NCBI RefSeq assembly: GCF_005930355.1
Contig: NZ_VDBO01000010.1
Coordinates: forward strand, 1-64,000
Direction of reading: 5' to 3'
DNA length: 64,000 bases
DNA from: Paenibacillus sinopodophylli
Lineage (GTDB): Bacteria; Bacillota; Bacilli; Paenibacillales; Paenibacillaceae
Shown: piece after piece, positions 33,401 to 43,118 of the stretch
Numbering within the stretch: the first letter of the stretch is position 1
How the letters are laid out: each line of letters starts with the position of its first letter
Translations under genes and position numbers: made by a program
The notes under the pieces: model-generated
Databases searched by the model: none
What the model saw: only the letters and a program-made list of their open reading frames with translations
What the model was told of the DNA's origin: nothing

Positions 33401-36400
33401 AAGTCCCCTGAGACCTGCGTTTGCCTTAAGCTGTATGAGTGAAGCTCCATTCTCTCCCTGCGCTCCACCGGTATAAGCTGTAAAGATCGCCGTGCCGCCG
33501 CCTTGTGTATGGTGCTGAACGTCCCATGTCCCTCTAAGCTCAACACCTTCTGGAACGATGATTGGACTATTCAGTCTATATCTGCCACCTGGTAAATATA
33601 TCGTGCCACCGCCGTGCTCTTCTTTGATATAGTTAAGAGCTTCCTGCAATTTTGCAGATATATCCACTGTCGGCGCATTGCCCGTTAACGAGCGCGGGAA
33701 GTCAAGTCTAAGTACTGCGTTTGATGTCGGTCTCGGATGTACGTCAATATCTGTTTTTACGTCTTTCGGAATAGGTTCAAATACATATTGTACGTCATTA
33801 AAAATTTGTACTGTCGTGTTATTGCCATCAGCCTCGACATCAAGCTCAAGACTATCGATATGCGCGGCAAGATTAGCACTCTCGATGTTAAGATTGTAGC
33901 CAGAATTCACCGATTTGAACGTTCCGAAGTTTGTACCAAGCTTTACATGGCTGTCAGCCTGCTTGAAGCTGCTCTGACTGACTAATGCGTTTCCTCTGCC
34001 TAGGAAATTCAGAGCGAAATTCTCATATTCGTTGAACGTAGAATCCTCGAACGAAATAACTCCGCCTCTGGCGTCGCTTACAATCGGACCATAGAAATCA
34101 ACACCATTGAATTGAACGGATGTGTTGAAGCGTTCGTTGAAATATACGGATGTGTCGCCTTCGAATTCCGAATCCGAGAATAACAGACCGAAGCCGTTAG
34201 CATGGTCAATATAGATGCCGGTTTCGCTGTCTTCTATTTTCAATCCGTAGAATTGTGCGTTAGGAGCTTCGTCGCCGCCTGGTTCTCTTCCGATCCACAT
34301 GCCCGTCTTATATCCGGAAATGTATAGGCCCGCTACGTATTCCCAGTCGGAACGGTGCATCATGAAGCCGGTAGCATTCGCTCTTGTGTAGCTTCTCGTT
34401 TCGGCCAGAGTCGGTGCGCCGTCAAGTCCAGAATTCGCCCAATATTTCGGATCAATGCTAACGTCCTCGATACGTCCGATGTCTGTACATGTGTGAACTA
34501 CGATGCCTTTATAGAGGGCCGTCATATTGCTGTTCACAACATAATGCATTTCGCTTGGCAGCGAGATGAATCCTCCCCAAGCATTGACTAATGTAACGTT
34601 ATCGAGCGTCGCGCTGTTGCCCGTTCTTTGGAAAAATGTCCAAGGATACGGAACTCCTTTTATATCCTCGAATTCCCCTGTCTTCTGACCATCTGCGTTT
34701 CTCTTTTCAACCGTAGTTGTCGCATGAATATCCTGATTCGGATACCATACCGAAAGGTTCGTTACACCTGTCCCTTGTTCCATGTCGATAAATCGATCGG
34801 ACACGTTGGCTACTTTTTTGCCGCCTGTCTGATCCTCTCTCTCGTCAGAGTCAACATACGTGTCATAATTAGCGGAATTATGACCAGCATATACGGCGAG
34901 AATGGTTCCGTCGATTTTACCGTCGTAATCATTCGCATCCGGGTTATCCCATTCACCGCGGAGCTGTACGCCCGCCCGCAAATTTAATACTTGCTTATAT
35001 TCGTAAGTTGTATTGCCAGTCGTGCTTTTAACGCTTATGGTTCCGGCCGTTTCCGTATAGAATGCATAGGTTCCCGCCGGAATATAGACTACGCCGCCGC
35101 CGTCATTATAAGCCGCGTCAATCGCCGCTTGGAAAGCCGCTCTATTATCGAAATCAACTATGCTTTCCGCTGCTGCCATCTCTACTGTTTTCGCACCGAA
35201 AGCAAGTACGTTAAAGTCGGAGATCGCCCAATCTTTAGCGTCGTATTCCTGTGCAATAGCCGTTCTCATATGTTTTGCGTAATCATATCGATCAGGAACG
35301 GTCAACGCAAATGTTTTCGTCTGAATAACAGGAGCGGCTACCGGTCCTCTTTTTATCGTCGCCGTAAGCGTTACATCACCGCCGCCGTCCGGACGGTTTG
35401 TCGGTATCACGCCTGCAGCAGTTATGAGAGCAGCGGCTGATGTCGCCCAAGTAATATCCGTCATATTGTCACCCATTGACGGAAGCACCAAGTTCGTCGT
35501 CACTTTATTCATGCCGCCGTCAGCCTCAGAAGCATTCACGCCTTTGATTAAATCCCACGTCAGTTTATTCAACATATCGTTTACCGCATCCTCATCGGTT
35601 CCCGTACCTGTTCCGCGAACCACAATATGAAATGTTTTTACAATCGGAGCTGCCATACCCTTGCTCACTGTTGCGCTGAGGGTTACAGCTGTGTTCTCTT
35701 CTAGACGAGTAACTGCACCAGTGTCACTATTGATTACCATGTTATTGGTAGATGTCCACACAATGCTCGTTCTCGCTGAGCCTGACTTGGCTAGAGTCAA
35801 GCTTGTTTCAACCAGATCCTGTCTGACATTCGTACGCTTGATAGCATCCCACGTTAATGCTTCCGAAGCAAGAATGATCGCTTCTTCATCAGTTGGAGGA
35901 ATTTCGGTTATTCGAATGCTCTGAATGATTGCCCCCTCCGTACCGATACGGAAATGCGCTCCTTGATTCTGTGCGCCTATTGCAAAGTTTGCTCCGTTAA
36001 GCACAGCTTTCGAGGTTACCCAGGAGTTTCCGCTTCCAGTCGCGGGAAGGGTCGCTGATCGATATGCTTCAAATCCAGAAAAGCTGCCTGGATAAATGGT
36101 GTTGTATTGTAACGAAATACCGCTCGCTGCGCTCGGTCTCCAGTATGTGACCGCTAATTCAACCTTGTTTGCCTGCTTAAGATTAAGATCATCTGCAATC
36201 ACGTAGATAAAGTTGCCAACCTTCACTGCGTCTATGCCGCTTTGCGTTACAGCCTCAACCGTGGTACCGTTGTCTCCGCTGAGGCTAATGCCTATGCCGT
36301 TGCCTTGAAGGCCTGGATAAGGCCCCGCCGGATTTCCACCGTCACCGAATCCGCTGCCAATTTCATCAACCGCAGCAAATGTTGCAGGATCATTGAAATC

Positions 36401-38677
36401 TATGAATACTTCAGCAAGCTCGTTAGTCGTACCGGCTACTATTAGACTAAATGTTTTGTAAACAGGTGTCGCAGCGCCTTTGGTTATGGTCGCCTTAAGG
36501 ATAACGACTTTATCTTCGTCAGGATCGCGAGTTACATTCCCAGTTATGGTATTGATTATACCTGCCGGTTCAGCCGACCATACGATAGCCGTACTATTCG
36601 CACCTGTCGCCGGAAGAATCAATGCCGTTCTTACTTCAGATTGAATAGCATTCGAATTCCTGATCGTATCCCATGTTAAATGTGCTGCAGCGTCCGCTAT
36701 GGCTTGATTATCGTCAAGATGCTCGAATTTAACTCTTGTATGCGTCCCTGCGAACGAATACTGCGTATTTGGAGCTGTACGTGCGAATGCGTAATAGCTG
36801 TTGCCTGTCGGTTTGGTAAGTGTCGCAGCATATGCTCCGTTACCTAACGTACCCGTTATCCAATCGCCGACTGCTGGAGCGTTGCCTGTGCTGTTGATCG
36901 CGAACTGCACAGCTTGGCCGTTTGTCGGAGCAACTGACGATAACGTAACGTTGTTGGTTGTTTCAACAGCTGCAGGAATAGGTTTCGGCGAATCCACCGT
37001 ATTCTGGAAACGCGGGTTCTTGATATAGATGTCGCCTTGTGGCACAGCAGCCCATTGCATCTGCAATCTCCCAGCCTCTACCGTGTCCAAATGAACGGGA
37101 TTGAAACCATTCGGAGAATTTGCTGATGATAATTGCGCATAAACAGTCATCCATTCATTGGCATGTCCATTTCTGAGCTCGTTAACATTAAGGTGGAGAC
37201 GCGAATTGGTGTCAAGATTGTTACCCCCAGAAGCCATTGCAATCCAGTTATTCCCACTGAAATTCAATAGGTCCGTATGCGTAACGTACATATCAAACAC
37301 AAAATATTGATTGGCGTAACCGAGTACATCCTGATTGCCTCCGCTGTTTATAAACCGAGCATCCCAAAGCCGTTCAGCGCCAGCACCTATTTTCCCGGCG
37401 CCTAGCTTAACCGCATTATTTCCGTCCGGAGCAACAGCATTGTTCGTTCCCTCTTCTATATTAGGAAAATACGTCGCAGCCTGAGCATTTACCGCCGCAG
37501 GCACGGCTTTCACAGTTGCGGTAAATGTTTGTGTAGCACTAGCATTACCCTTGGTTATTGCCGCCGTGAGTACGACGGTTTTGTCTACTTCTCTATTAAA
37601 TAAACGATTTACGCTCCCCGTGTTGCTTATTGCCGCATTGTCCGAAGACCACGCAACGTTAGTTGTACCTATTGTTGCAGGAAGACTGAGTTGTGATTTC
37701 ACATCGTTAGTCGAGGAATTACTACCTTTAATCGTATTCCATGTCAGAGACGACGCCGCCTCATTAACTAATGTTTGTTCGTCAATAGTCGTTACGGTAC
37801 TTCTTGTAGATGCGCCGATAAAGTTGTAATTGCTGTCTGCTTTCGCGCGTGCGAATACATAGTAAGTATCTGCTGAAGGTAATATGGCGAATTGATGCGT
37901 ATAAACATTACCGTTTTTACTTCCATCCACCCAACCGGATGCGGGAGCGATCCCATTTTCACTTATTGCGAATTCCACAGCTTGCCCGCTAGCCGGTTCG
38001 TTCGCAGATACTGTTTTTGTTGCTGTATCCAGTGTGGGATTCGTTGACGGTGAAACCGGAACGCCTAAATTACTTTTCTGGAAACGCGGGTTTTTTATGA
38101 AAACATCGGTGCTAGGGACGCTCGTATCCCATTGCAGATGCATGGCCAGTCTCGTTACTTTGTCTAACCACGCGTCATTGAAGCTCCCAGCGACAGTACT
38201 TGATGACGACAATTTCGTATAGACCGTCGCCCAAGTGCCCACCGCTCCATTCGTGACACCGCTTACATTAAGCTGGAGTCGAGAATCGCTGTTAAACTTG
38301 TCCCCGGCGGGATTGCTGTCGCTTACGACGACGATCCAGTTATTTCCTTGCATATTTCTAAAACTCGCATTTGGAATATACATCTCGAATACGAGATAGC
38401 CGTCTCTGTAGGCGGATACATCTTTTAGTGGCGCCACACTCGGCGTAAAGAGATTATCCCAAGGACCCCCGTTCTTTGAGGTTCCGGTGTTTAAACTCCA
38501 GGCTGTCTGTCCGTCTGGAGCAACGGTTTCTGTCGCCGTATTTCCATCTGCACCTGCATTTACGGTCAATAGTGATACGTCATCTCCCCACGCCGCGCTG
38601 ACTGTCATAGCCGGAGAATACAAAGTAACTAGCATCGAAGTCATAAGTAAAAGCGCTATTAAACGTCTTTTTATCAT
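30431..38677 (-). CDS. giant S-layer-anchored protein with two pectate-lyase-like beta-helices
   Basis: 2748 residues with a signal peptide (1-28). Two related beta-sandwich modules lie near 30-200 and 395-560 (both contain GNNWI and IKNPRFQ). Four bacterial Ig-like repeats with LTW(D/N)xI start near 302, 660, 932 and 1034. Two right-handed beta-helix domains of the pectate-lyase-3 type follow, near 1150-1640 (GGGVVYIPAGTYAFY) and 1670-2180 (GGGTIYLPGGRYRLN). A CBM9/DOMON-like domain lies near 2190-2370 and an X2-like module near 2437-2530. A Gly-Asn-rich linker (2533-2563) leads to three SLH motifs (2567-2748). GGAGG lies before the ATG. It probably binds and cleaves a polysaccharide at the cell surface; lyase versus hydrolase cannot be decided here. 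Confidence 0.88.
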   Translation of the reverse strand: MIKRRLIALLLMTSMLVTLYSPAMTVSAAWGDDVSLLTVNAGADGNTATETVAPDGQTAWSLNTGTSKNGGPWDNLFTPSVAPLKDVSAYRDGYLVFEMYIPNASFRNMQGNNWIVVVSDSNPAGDKFNSDSRLQLNVSGVTNGAVGTWATVYTKLSSSSTVAGSFNDAWLDKVTRLAMHLQWDTSVPSTDVFIKNPRFQKSNLGVPVSPSTNPTLDTATKTVSANEPASGQAVEFAISENGIAPASGWVDGSKNGNVYTHQFAILPSADTYYVFARAKADSNYNFIGASTRSTVTTIDEQTLVNEAASSLTWNTIKGSNSSTNDVKSQLSLPATIGTTNVAWSSDNAAISNTGSVNRLFNREVDKTVVLTAAITKGNASATQTFTATVKAVPAAVNAQAATYFPNIEEGTNNAVAPDGNNAVKLGAGKIGAGAERLWDARFINSGGNQDVLGYANQYFVFDMYVTHTDLLNFSGNNWIAMASGGNNLDTNSRLHLNVNELRNGHANEWMTVYAQLSSANSPNGFNPVHLDTVEAGRLQMQWAAVPQGDIYIKNPRFQNTVDSPKPIPAAVETTNNVTLSSVAPTNGQAVQFAINSTGNAPAVGDWITGTLGNGAYAATLTKPTGNSYYAFARTAPNTQYSFAGTHTRVKFEHLDDNQAIADAAAHLTWDTIRNSNAIQSEVRTALILPATGANSTAIVWSAEPAGIINTITGNVTRDPDEDKVVILKATITKGAATPVYKTFSLIVAGTTNELAEVFIDFNDPATFAAVDEIGSGFGDGGNPAGPYPGLQGNGIGISLSGDNGTTVEAVTQSGIDAVKVGNFIYVIADDLNLKQANKVELAVTYWRPSAASGISLQYNTIYPGSFSGFEAYRSATLPATGSGNSWVTSKAVLNGANFAIGAQNQGAHFRIGTEGAIIQSIRITEIPPTDEEAIILASEALTWDAIKRTNVRQDLVETSLTLAKSGSARTSIVWTSTNNMVINSDTGAVTRLEENTAVTLSATVSKGMAAPIVKTFHIVVRGTGTGTDEDAVNDMLNKLTWDLIKGVNASEADGGMNKVTTNLVLPSMGDNMTDITWATSAAALITAAGVIPTNRPDGGGDVTLTATIKRGPVAAPVIQTKTFALTVPDRYDYAKHMRTAIAQEYDAKDWAISDFNVLAFGAKTVEMAAAESIVDFDNRAAFQAAIDAAYNDGGGVVYIPAGTYAFYTETAGTISVKSTTGNTTYEYKQVLNLRAGVQLRGEWDNPDANDYDGKIDGTILAVYAGHNSANYDTYVDSDEREDQTGGKKVANVSDRFIDMEQGTGVTNLSVWYPNQDIHATTTVEKRNADGQKTGEFEDIKGVPYPWTFFQRTGNSATLDNVTLVNAWGGFISLPSEMHYVVNSNMTALYKGIVVHTCTDIGRIEDVSIDPKYWANSGLDGAPTLAETRSYTRANATGFMMHRSDWEYVAGLYISGYKTGMWIGREPGGDEAPNAQFYGLKIEDSETGIYIDHANGFGLLFSDSEFEGDTSVYFNERFNTSVQFNGVDFYGPIVSDARGGVISFEDSTFNEYENFALNFLGRGNALVSQSSFKQADSHVKLGTNFGTFKSVNSGYNLNIESANLAAHIDSLELDVEADGNNTTVQIFNDVQYVFEPIPKDVKTDIDVHPRPTSNAVLRLDFPRSLTGNAPTVDISAKLQEALNYIKEEHGGGTIYLPGGRYRLNSPIIVPEGVELRGTWDVQHHTQGGGTAIFTAYTGGAQGENGASLIQLKANAGLRGLVITQANITSVNLENPEQTLKTPFLVQGQGAGVYAINLTIPIGDKGIDLASYQTDGHYVDYLGGTLLRAGIWVGGGAEGGFIRNMQFNPHYALRLPGGQGYTAPTGDLYGFVQRYMSALKFADVDDQTIFNNFVFGSVYGIHFLKRDLGNGEFAYPGKMTMIGHGSDGTTYALYVEDADEHTKIIAINSELVNTNIPTEPNRAYVRMGDVANTTNIHQDAELVLYNSAFWGSPTVAGAIVNNGNVRLQQANFTQLPGGNPAIDVHGGTAHVYSSYFQPSKDGQNNNVYAMLREGGTSIELSNNFYASGLRNSTPVGNPYGIYGSDLMAEPFIFNLTENGDKQQISFKYNVGGRASAPGTLSMVSPAAYAEDFAPVKFNALAAGESVTVDLPYYAAGLVTFELQLEDGNSYAYTEKFDAVYAEKVSSSGVENPAKSASTPAFTMNTRDYVASGTWDSPQDLSLASHFAWDDSHLYAYIVVTDDVHFNNQAGGNIWREDNLQLGIDLRNPATNSTTRNELGFALTNDNEVITWAWTRPTGANAPTAPITDIVANITRDEDAKTTIYDLKIPFNTVHHNPISELANGRIGISTMLNESDGSQESDSTRATFEVVGGHLKNSNLFTDLFLLEAGEYNEKLEASARAAVSKALTSGSAADIAMARNFIAIMTDGEAKTELLNSIQVIDQVSVISPTAAEFDLNPSKQQAATVGLELNGNTLTAVKNGSALLQAGTDYVVNGDQLTITTTYLGTLQKGTVQLTFEFSAGQPQVLTITVVDTTPVNNGGNNGGNNGGNNGGSTGGNNDGNNGGNEENQIALKDIAGHWAEDAIRKAVAKGFVIGYKDQSFKPNAGVTRAEFAVMLTRALKVEGDGKQHGFKDEADIGSWAKEALEQAVGAGILSGYADGALRPNAGLTRAELAVMIARALKLEDQADKAASFADHAKFPEWSKGAIGALYAKGIMQGKEGGKFDFLAVATRAEVTTILLRILEMDEN

Positions 38678-39176
38678 TCTGAAATTTCCTCCATATCACA
38701 TATTTTTAGGTTTTGAAGAAATCCCCTTACATTTTATAACCATAAAAAATGATTCGTTAATATGAACCCCTCATGTGTGGCCGACAGTAAATTCCCGCTT
38801 TTATGCTCGCCGTCGCATCACCTCTTCTACTCCATTTGTCCAATCCTGAAAAAGCACATCCATCCACAACCGACTACTTGTTAGCGTTTTCACGAGTTCA
38901 AAAAAATAACAGGATGCAAGAGCGATAAGCGTACGTGCAAATAACGTAATCTCATTACTTCTTTCACCCTGTAATACATTCCCGGAACATCAACTGTTTT
39001 ATTGTGGACTGATCTTATCATACGAGTGTTGCTATAGAGTTCCAATGGGGTAGTCTTATCCTTTACGGGGGCATTGCTAGCCAATGTTACATAGAGGTTA
39101 ATATTGACCAACTGGAATATTTTATGTTACATTCACACAAGTAAATGTGTCGAAATATGTAAGGGAGTTGGATATT
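38678..39176. other. 500-bp divergent intergenic region
   Basis: It lies between two divergent surface-protein genes and must hold both promoters. A TTGACC near 39103 is a possible -35 for the plus-strand gene, but no clean -10 follows at the right distance. I see no RNA gene or coding frame. Confidence 0.35.
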
Positions 39177-42100
39177 TTGAGAATTATGTTGAAGAAATTT
39201 AGTTCTAGGAAATTAAAATTAATTGTACTATGTTTATGTTTGTTTTCACTTATTCTACCTATTACTGCATTAGGAAAATCAAACTTTGAAGGAGCAGAGA
39301 ACATCGGATTAGGCGCTCAGCCTAATGCGGCGGCTGTTGGTGATTTTAATAAAGATGGACTACCTGATCTCGTAACTGCGAACTCGTATGAGAACCAGGT
39401 ATCCATTCTACTTAATGATCGTTCTGGTCTTTATCAGGAGAAACATTATCCGGTCGGCATTAAGCCCATTGATGTAGCTGTTGGCGATCTCAATGGGGAC
39501 AACATCGTAGATGTTGTAACTGCAAACAGTGGAGATGGAGCTAGTAATATTCATTCTAGTACGGTTTCTGTACTGATAGGTGAAGCAGGCGGGGAGTTTA
39601 AGTCCACAGTAAACTATAGTGTCTATATCGATAGCGTTGACTACAACACGTTTACGCCTAGTTCAGTAACGATAGGGGATTTCAACAAAGATTCGTTTAT
39701 GGATTTGGCTGTATCTAACCGTGACTCGCTTACAAATGAGCATCACATTGTATTGTTGCTTGGTGAAGCTCCACAATTGGATGGGACCCTTGCATTTAGT
39801 GAGCCGATCCCGATTCGAGTAGGTTATGAGCCTAGTTCAATTACTGCTGGTGACATTAACGGGGATGGCAACTTAGATTTTATTATTACCCATAGCAGTG
39901 AAGGGAAAGTTTCTGTTTTAACGAATAATGGGAACTTGACAGCGATGTCGACTACTGAATACCCAATAGGGAACAACCCAAGAACATCTGTTATTGGAGA
40001 TATAAATGGGGATGGTCATGCCGATATTGTTGCGGTTACTACTGGGGATTCGGCTGGAATCTCTATTCTTCAAGGTGACGGACAAGGTTCATTTACATCT
40101 GCCGTAAAATTTAAGACTAGCTGTCCAAATTCATACGTACCTGCTCTAGATGATCCATACTCGCTTGCTCTAGCTGATCTAGACGGTGATGGTGATCTTG
40201 ATTTGGCTGTTGGTTGTTCGGAGGCAGCTCAAGTATCCATTCTATTAAATAATAGTGCAGGTTCCGTGCTATCCTTGCAAGCCGCAGATCGATATGCTGT
40301 ACAAGGCTCTTACTCTCAGGTAGTGATTGCCGATTTCAATTCTGATCATAAATTGGATGTAGTCGCTGCAAATTATGATGAGTTTGGTAATAATGTTAAT
40401 TTTTCCTCCATTTTACTAGGTAGAGGAGACGGAACGTTACTTGCATCCGTTAATTATGACGTTAATGGCAGTCAGCCATCATCAGTTACAAGTTTCGACT
40501 TTGACGGAGATGGGAATTTGGATATAGCAACGGCAAACTTCAATTCTAATAACGTGTCCATCATGCGAGGTAATGGAAAAGGTCAGTTTGCAGCCGCCAT
40601 TAATTATGTAGTTGGGAGCAAGCCTGTTCAACTTTTGTCAGTTGACCTTAACCTCGATGGTAAACCAGATCTGGTCATTGCTAATTCTGGTGATAATACC
40701 ATAACACGGTTATTAAACGATGGGACAGGATCATTTATTAGCAAAAATGTTGTATCTAGCACCGTATCTGGTTCTAAAGCTAGAACCATCACTGTTGCTG
40801 ATTTTAATGGAGACCATAATCCCGATCTAGCCGTAGCACATACAGGATCAAACCATCTAAGTGTTTTGCTTGGAGACGGCAACGGGGACTTTCAGATACA
40901 AGATCATCCCGTTGATAATCGAATCGCATCACCCAATTCCATCGTTTCGGGTCACTTTAATGATGATGACAAGATCGATCTGGCAATAGCTAACAAAGGA
41001 ACGAAGAAAGTATATATTTTATATGGACAAGGGGATGGGACGTTTACCTCTGGTGACGAATATGGCGGCATCAACGAACCAAGCGCGCTTGCTACAGGTG
41101 ATTTTAACCGTGATGGATCGGCTGATATAGCGGTTGCTAATAATGGTCCGTCAGAATATTCACTTCGTATTCTCTTAGGTGATCAAACGGGTACATTTCG
41201 AGAGGAAACGATTTCTACATTTTCGAATCAGGTTTTTTCACTAGCGGTTGGTGATTATAACGGTGATGAGAAGTTGGATATTGCAGTTCCTACTTTATTA
41301 CGTTCAATATCTGTATTTATGGGCGATGGCACGGGCAGTTTCGGCTTGGAAAATAGTTACAGTACCGATGTCATGCCTCGGTCGGTTGCGGCTGGCGATT
41401 TTAATAACGATGGTAAAGATGATCTAGCTACGGCAAACTACTATGCCGACAATGTCACGATTATCAAAAGCTTCACTCCTAAAGTTTCCGACGGTGGACC
41501 ATCAGTCACGCCACCAAATAACTCAATTCCAGGTAACCCCATTATATTGGATGGTGTACAGCTAGATAAAATAGTGACGTTAAAAGAAGTTGTTGTAGGA
41601 GGACAATCGACGACGATTGTGTCCCTTGATACTGAGAAATTGATTGCTGTGCTGGAAAGTAAAAACAATCAAACCATCATTATTCCAGTAACTTCTAACT
41701 CAGATGTAATCCAGACAGAATTAAACGGTAAAATAATTAAATCATTGGAGAAAACAGATACCGTCATTAAAATTGACACCAAAGATGCTATTTATACCAT
41801 CCAATCGAAACAGCTTATAATTGATCAAATCGCGTCTCAGTTTGGCGATAACGTGAAGCTGGAAGATATTAAGTTTAGCGTTCATATAGGAAAACCTTCT
41901 ACTGAGAGTAAGAAGTTGGTTGATTCTGCCGCTGCAAACCAAAATGTAACTTTAGCTGCTCCAGCGATTAATTTTGAAATTATAGCTGTATATGGAGATC
42001 GTTCCATTAAAATCGATCGATTCAATAGTTATGTGTCACGTGAAATTATATTGCCGAATTCAATCGATCCCACTCAAATAACAACCGGCGTTGTATTAAA

Positions 42101-42782
42101 TGAAGACGGCACAATATCCCACATTCCTACAAATATCTTTACAGAAGACGGTAATCTACATGCCGTAATGAATAGCTTAACGAATAGTACCTATTCGATT
42201 ATATGGAACTCGAAGAAATTCGCCGATGTGCAAGGACATTGGAGTCAAAATGATGTCAATAATATGGCTTCGCGCCTCATTATTAATGGTGTTACGGCAA
42301 CAACCTTCCAACCTGATCAAGATATCACTCGTGCAGAGTTTCTCGCGATAGTTGTTAGAGCATTGGGCTTGAAGTCAGTTGAGCAAATCAACTTGCCACA
42401 GGATGTAAACTCCTCTGATTGGTATGCATCTGTTGTACAAACGGCTTTAACGTATCAACTTGTTCAAGGCTTTGAGGATAATACGATCAAACCTAATCAG
42501 ACGATTACAAGGCAAGAAGCCGCTGTGATCTTATCCAGAGCGTTGGCGCTCACTTCGCTTGCGTCGACTGTAACGGATGCCGAAGCGAATCAAGCATTAA
42601 GTTCGTTTGAGGACAGTCAACAAGTTTCTGGTTGGGCGAAACAAGCGGTAGCACTTATGGTCATTAACAATATTATGCAAGGCAATGATCAACTGCTTAC
42701 AGCAACAAGTCACCTCTCACGTGCACAAACTGCTGCAATTGTAACAAGATTCTTACAGCAAGCAGAGTTGATTAATAAGTAA
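39177..42782 (+). CDS. S-layer-anchored FG-GAP/VCBS repeat protein
   Basis: 1201 residues with a signal peptide (1-34). I count 14 FG-GAP/VCBS-type repeats across about 45-770, each with a calcium-loop-like core such as GDFNKDGLPDL or GDINGDGNLDF. Fourteen blades would fit two seven-bladed propellers. A proline-rich linker follows. Residues of about 788-1013 match the pre-SLH module of the protein at 16156 (for example FNSYV, SLTNSTYS). Three SLH motifs lie at 1014-1201. The start is a TTG at 39177, nine bases after AGGGAG; the longer frame from 39147 would place the ribosome site inside the gene. It is probably a calcium-dependent surface adhesin or binding protein. Confidence 0.9.
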   Translation: MRIMLKKFSSRKLKLIVLCLCLFSLILPITALGKSNFEGAENIGLGAQPNAAAVGDFNKDGLPDLVTANSYENQVSILLNDRSGLYQEKHYPVGIKPIDVAVGDLNGDNIVDVVTANSGDGASNIHSSTVSVLIGEAGGEFKSTVNYSVYIDSVDYNTFTPSSVTIGDFNKDSFMDLAVSNRDSLTNEHHIVLLLGEAPQLDGTLAFSEPIPIRVGYEPSSITAGDINGDGNLDFIITHSSEGKVSVLTNNGNLTAMSTTEYPIGNNPRTSVIGDINGDGHADIVAVTTGDSAGISILQGDGQGSFTSAVKFKTSCPNSYVPALDDPYSLALADLDGDGDLDLAVGCSEAAQVSILLNNSAGSVLSLQAADRYAVQGSYSQVVIADFNSDHKLDVVAANYDEFGNNVNFSSILLGRGDGTLLASVNYDVNGSQPSSVTSFDFDGDGNLDIATANFNSNNVSIMRGNGKGQFAAAINYVVGSKPVQLLSVDLNLDGKPDLVIANSGDNTITRLLNDGTGSFISKNVVSSTVSGSKARTITVADFNGDHNPDLAVAHTGSNHLSVLLGDGNGDFQIQDHPVDNRIASPNSIVSGHFNDDDKIDLAIANKGTKKVYILYGQGDGTFTSGDEYGGINEPSALATGDFNRDGSADIAVANNGPSEYSLRILLGDQTGTFREETISTFSNQVFSLAVGDYNGDEKLDIAVPTLLRSISVFMGDGTGSFGLENSYSTDVMPRSVAAGDFNNDGKDDLATANYYADNVTIIKSFTPKVSDGGPSVTPPNNSIPGNPIILDGVQLDKIVTLKEVVVGGQSTTIVSLDTEKLIAVLESKNNQTIIIPVTSNSDVIQTELNGKIIKSLEKTDTVIKIDTKDAIYTIQSKQLIIDQIASQFGDNVKLEDIKFSVHIGKPSTESKKLVDSAAANQNVTLAAPAINFEIIAVYGDRSIKIDRFNSYVSREIILPNSIDPTQITTGVVLNEDGTISHIPTNIFTEDGNLHAVMNSLTNSTYSIIWNSKKFADVQGHWSQNDVNNMASRLIINGVTATTFQPDQDITRAEFLAIVVRALGLKSVEQINLPQDVNSSDWYASVVQTALTYQLVQGFEDNTIKPNQTITRQEAAVILSRALALTSLASTVTDAEANQALSSFEDSQQVSGWAKQAVALMVINNIMQGNDQLLTATSHLSRAQTAAIVTRFLQQAELINK

Positions 42783-42855
42783 TTCCATAATGAGAGTTGC
42801 GAACTATTCCCAGCTTTTAATAGGATGGCGAAACGCCTTCTGAAAACATTCAACT

Positions 42856-42914
42856 AACAAAAAGAAACTGCCCTAACCTGGCTGTGGCCGGGAATGGGCA
42901 GTTTCTCTTTGTTG
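42856..42914 (+). terminator. terminator of the FG-GAP surface protein gene
   Basis: GAAACTGCCC (42864-42873) pairs with GGGCAGTTTC (42896-42905), with A-rich and T-rich flanks that extend the pairing and supply the T-run. Confidence 0.88.
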
Positions 42915-43011
42915 TTAGCTGAAAACAGCTGACCTCATCTGCACGGGCAATCTCATATCAAGATTAGGCACTTCACATGTGTGGACTGCGTACAAGATTA
43001 TTAAAACAAAA

Positions 43012-43029
43012 AACGGCATATCTGCCGTT
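43012..43029 (-). terminator. terminator downstream of a tRNA-like relic
   Basis: AACGGCA (43012-43018) and TGCCGTT (43023-43029) enclose TATC. On the minus strand a T-run follows. It stands 13 bp beyond the 3' end of the tRNA-like sequence and may also end the Lnt-like gene transcript. Confidence 0.8.
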
Positions 43030-43042
43030 CTGAAGGTAAGCA

Positions 43043-43118
43043 TGGTGGAGACTAGCGGGATCGAACTCAAATATGATCCGCTATCATGATGTTAGTCTGT
43101 CTGACCAATGACTGAATG
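43043..43118 (-). pseudogene. 76-bp tRNA-like relic with CCA end
   Basis: On the minus strand it ends TCGATCCCGCTAGTCTCCACCA-like (split here: TTCGATCCCGCTAG then TCTCCACCA). The part before CCA is identical to the 3' end of the intact tRNA-Ala at 45926. A D-arm-like CATTGGTCAGAC is also visible. The 5' acceptor does not pair with the 3' acceptor, and the anticodon stem is broken. Length, CCA end and a following terminator suggest a former tRNA gene. Confidence 0.5.
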
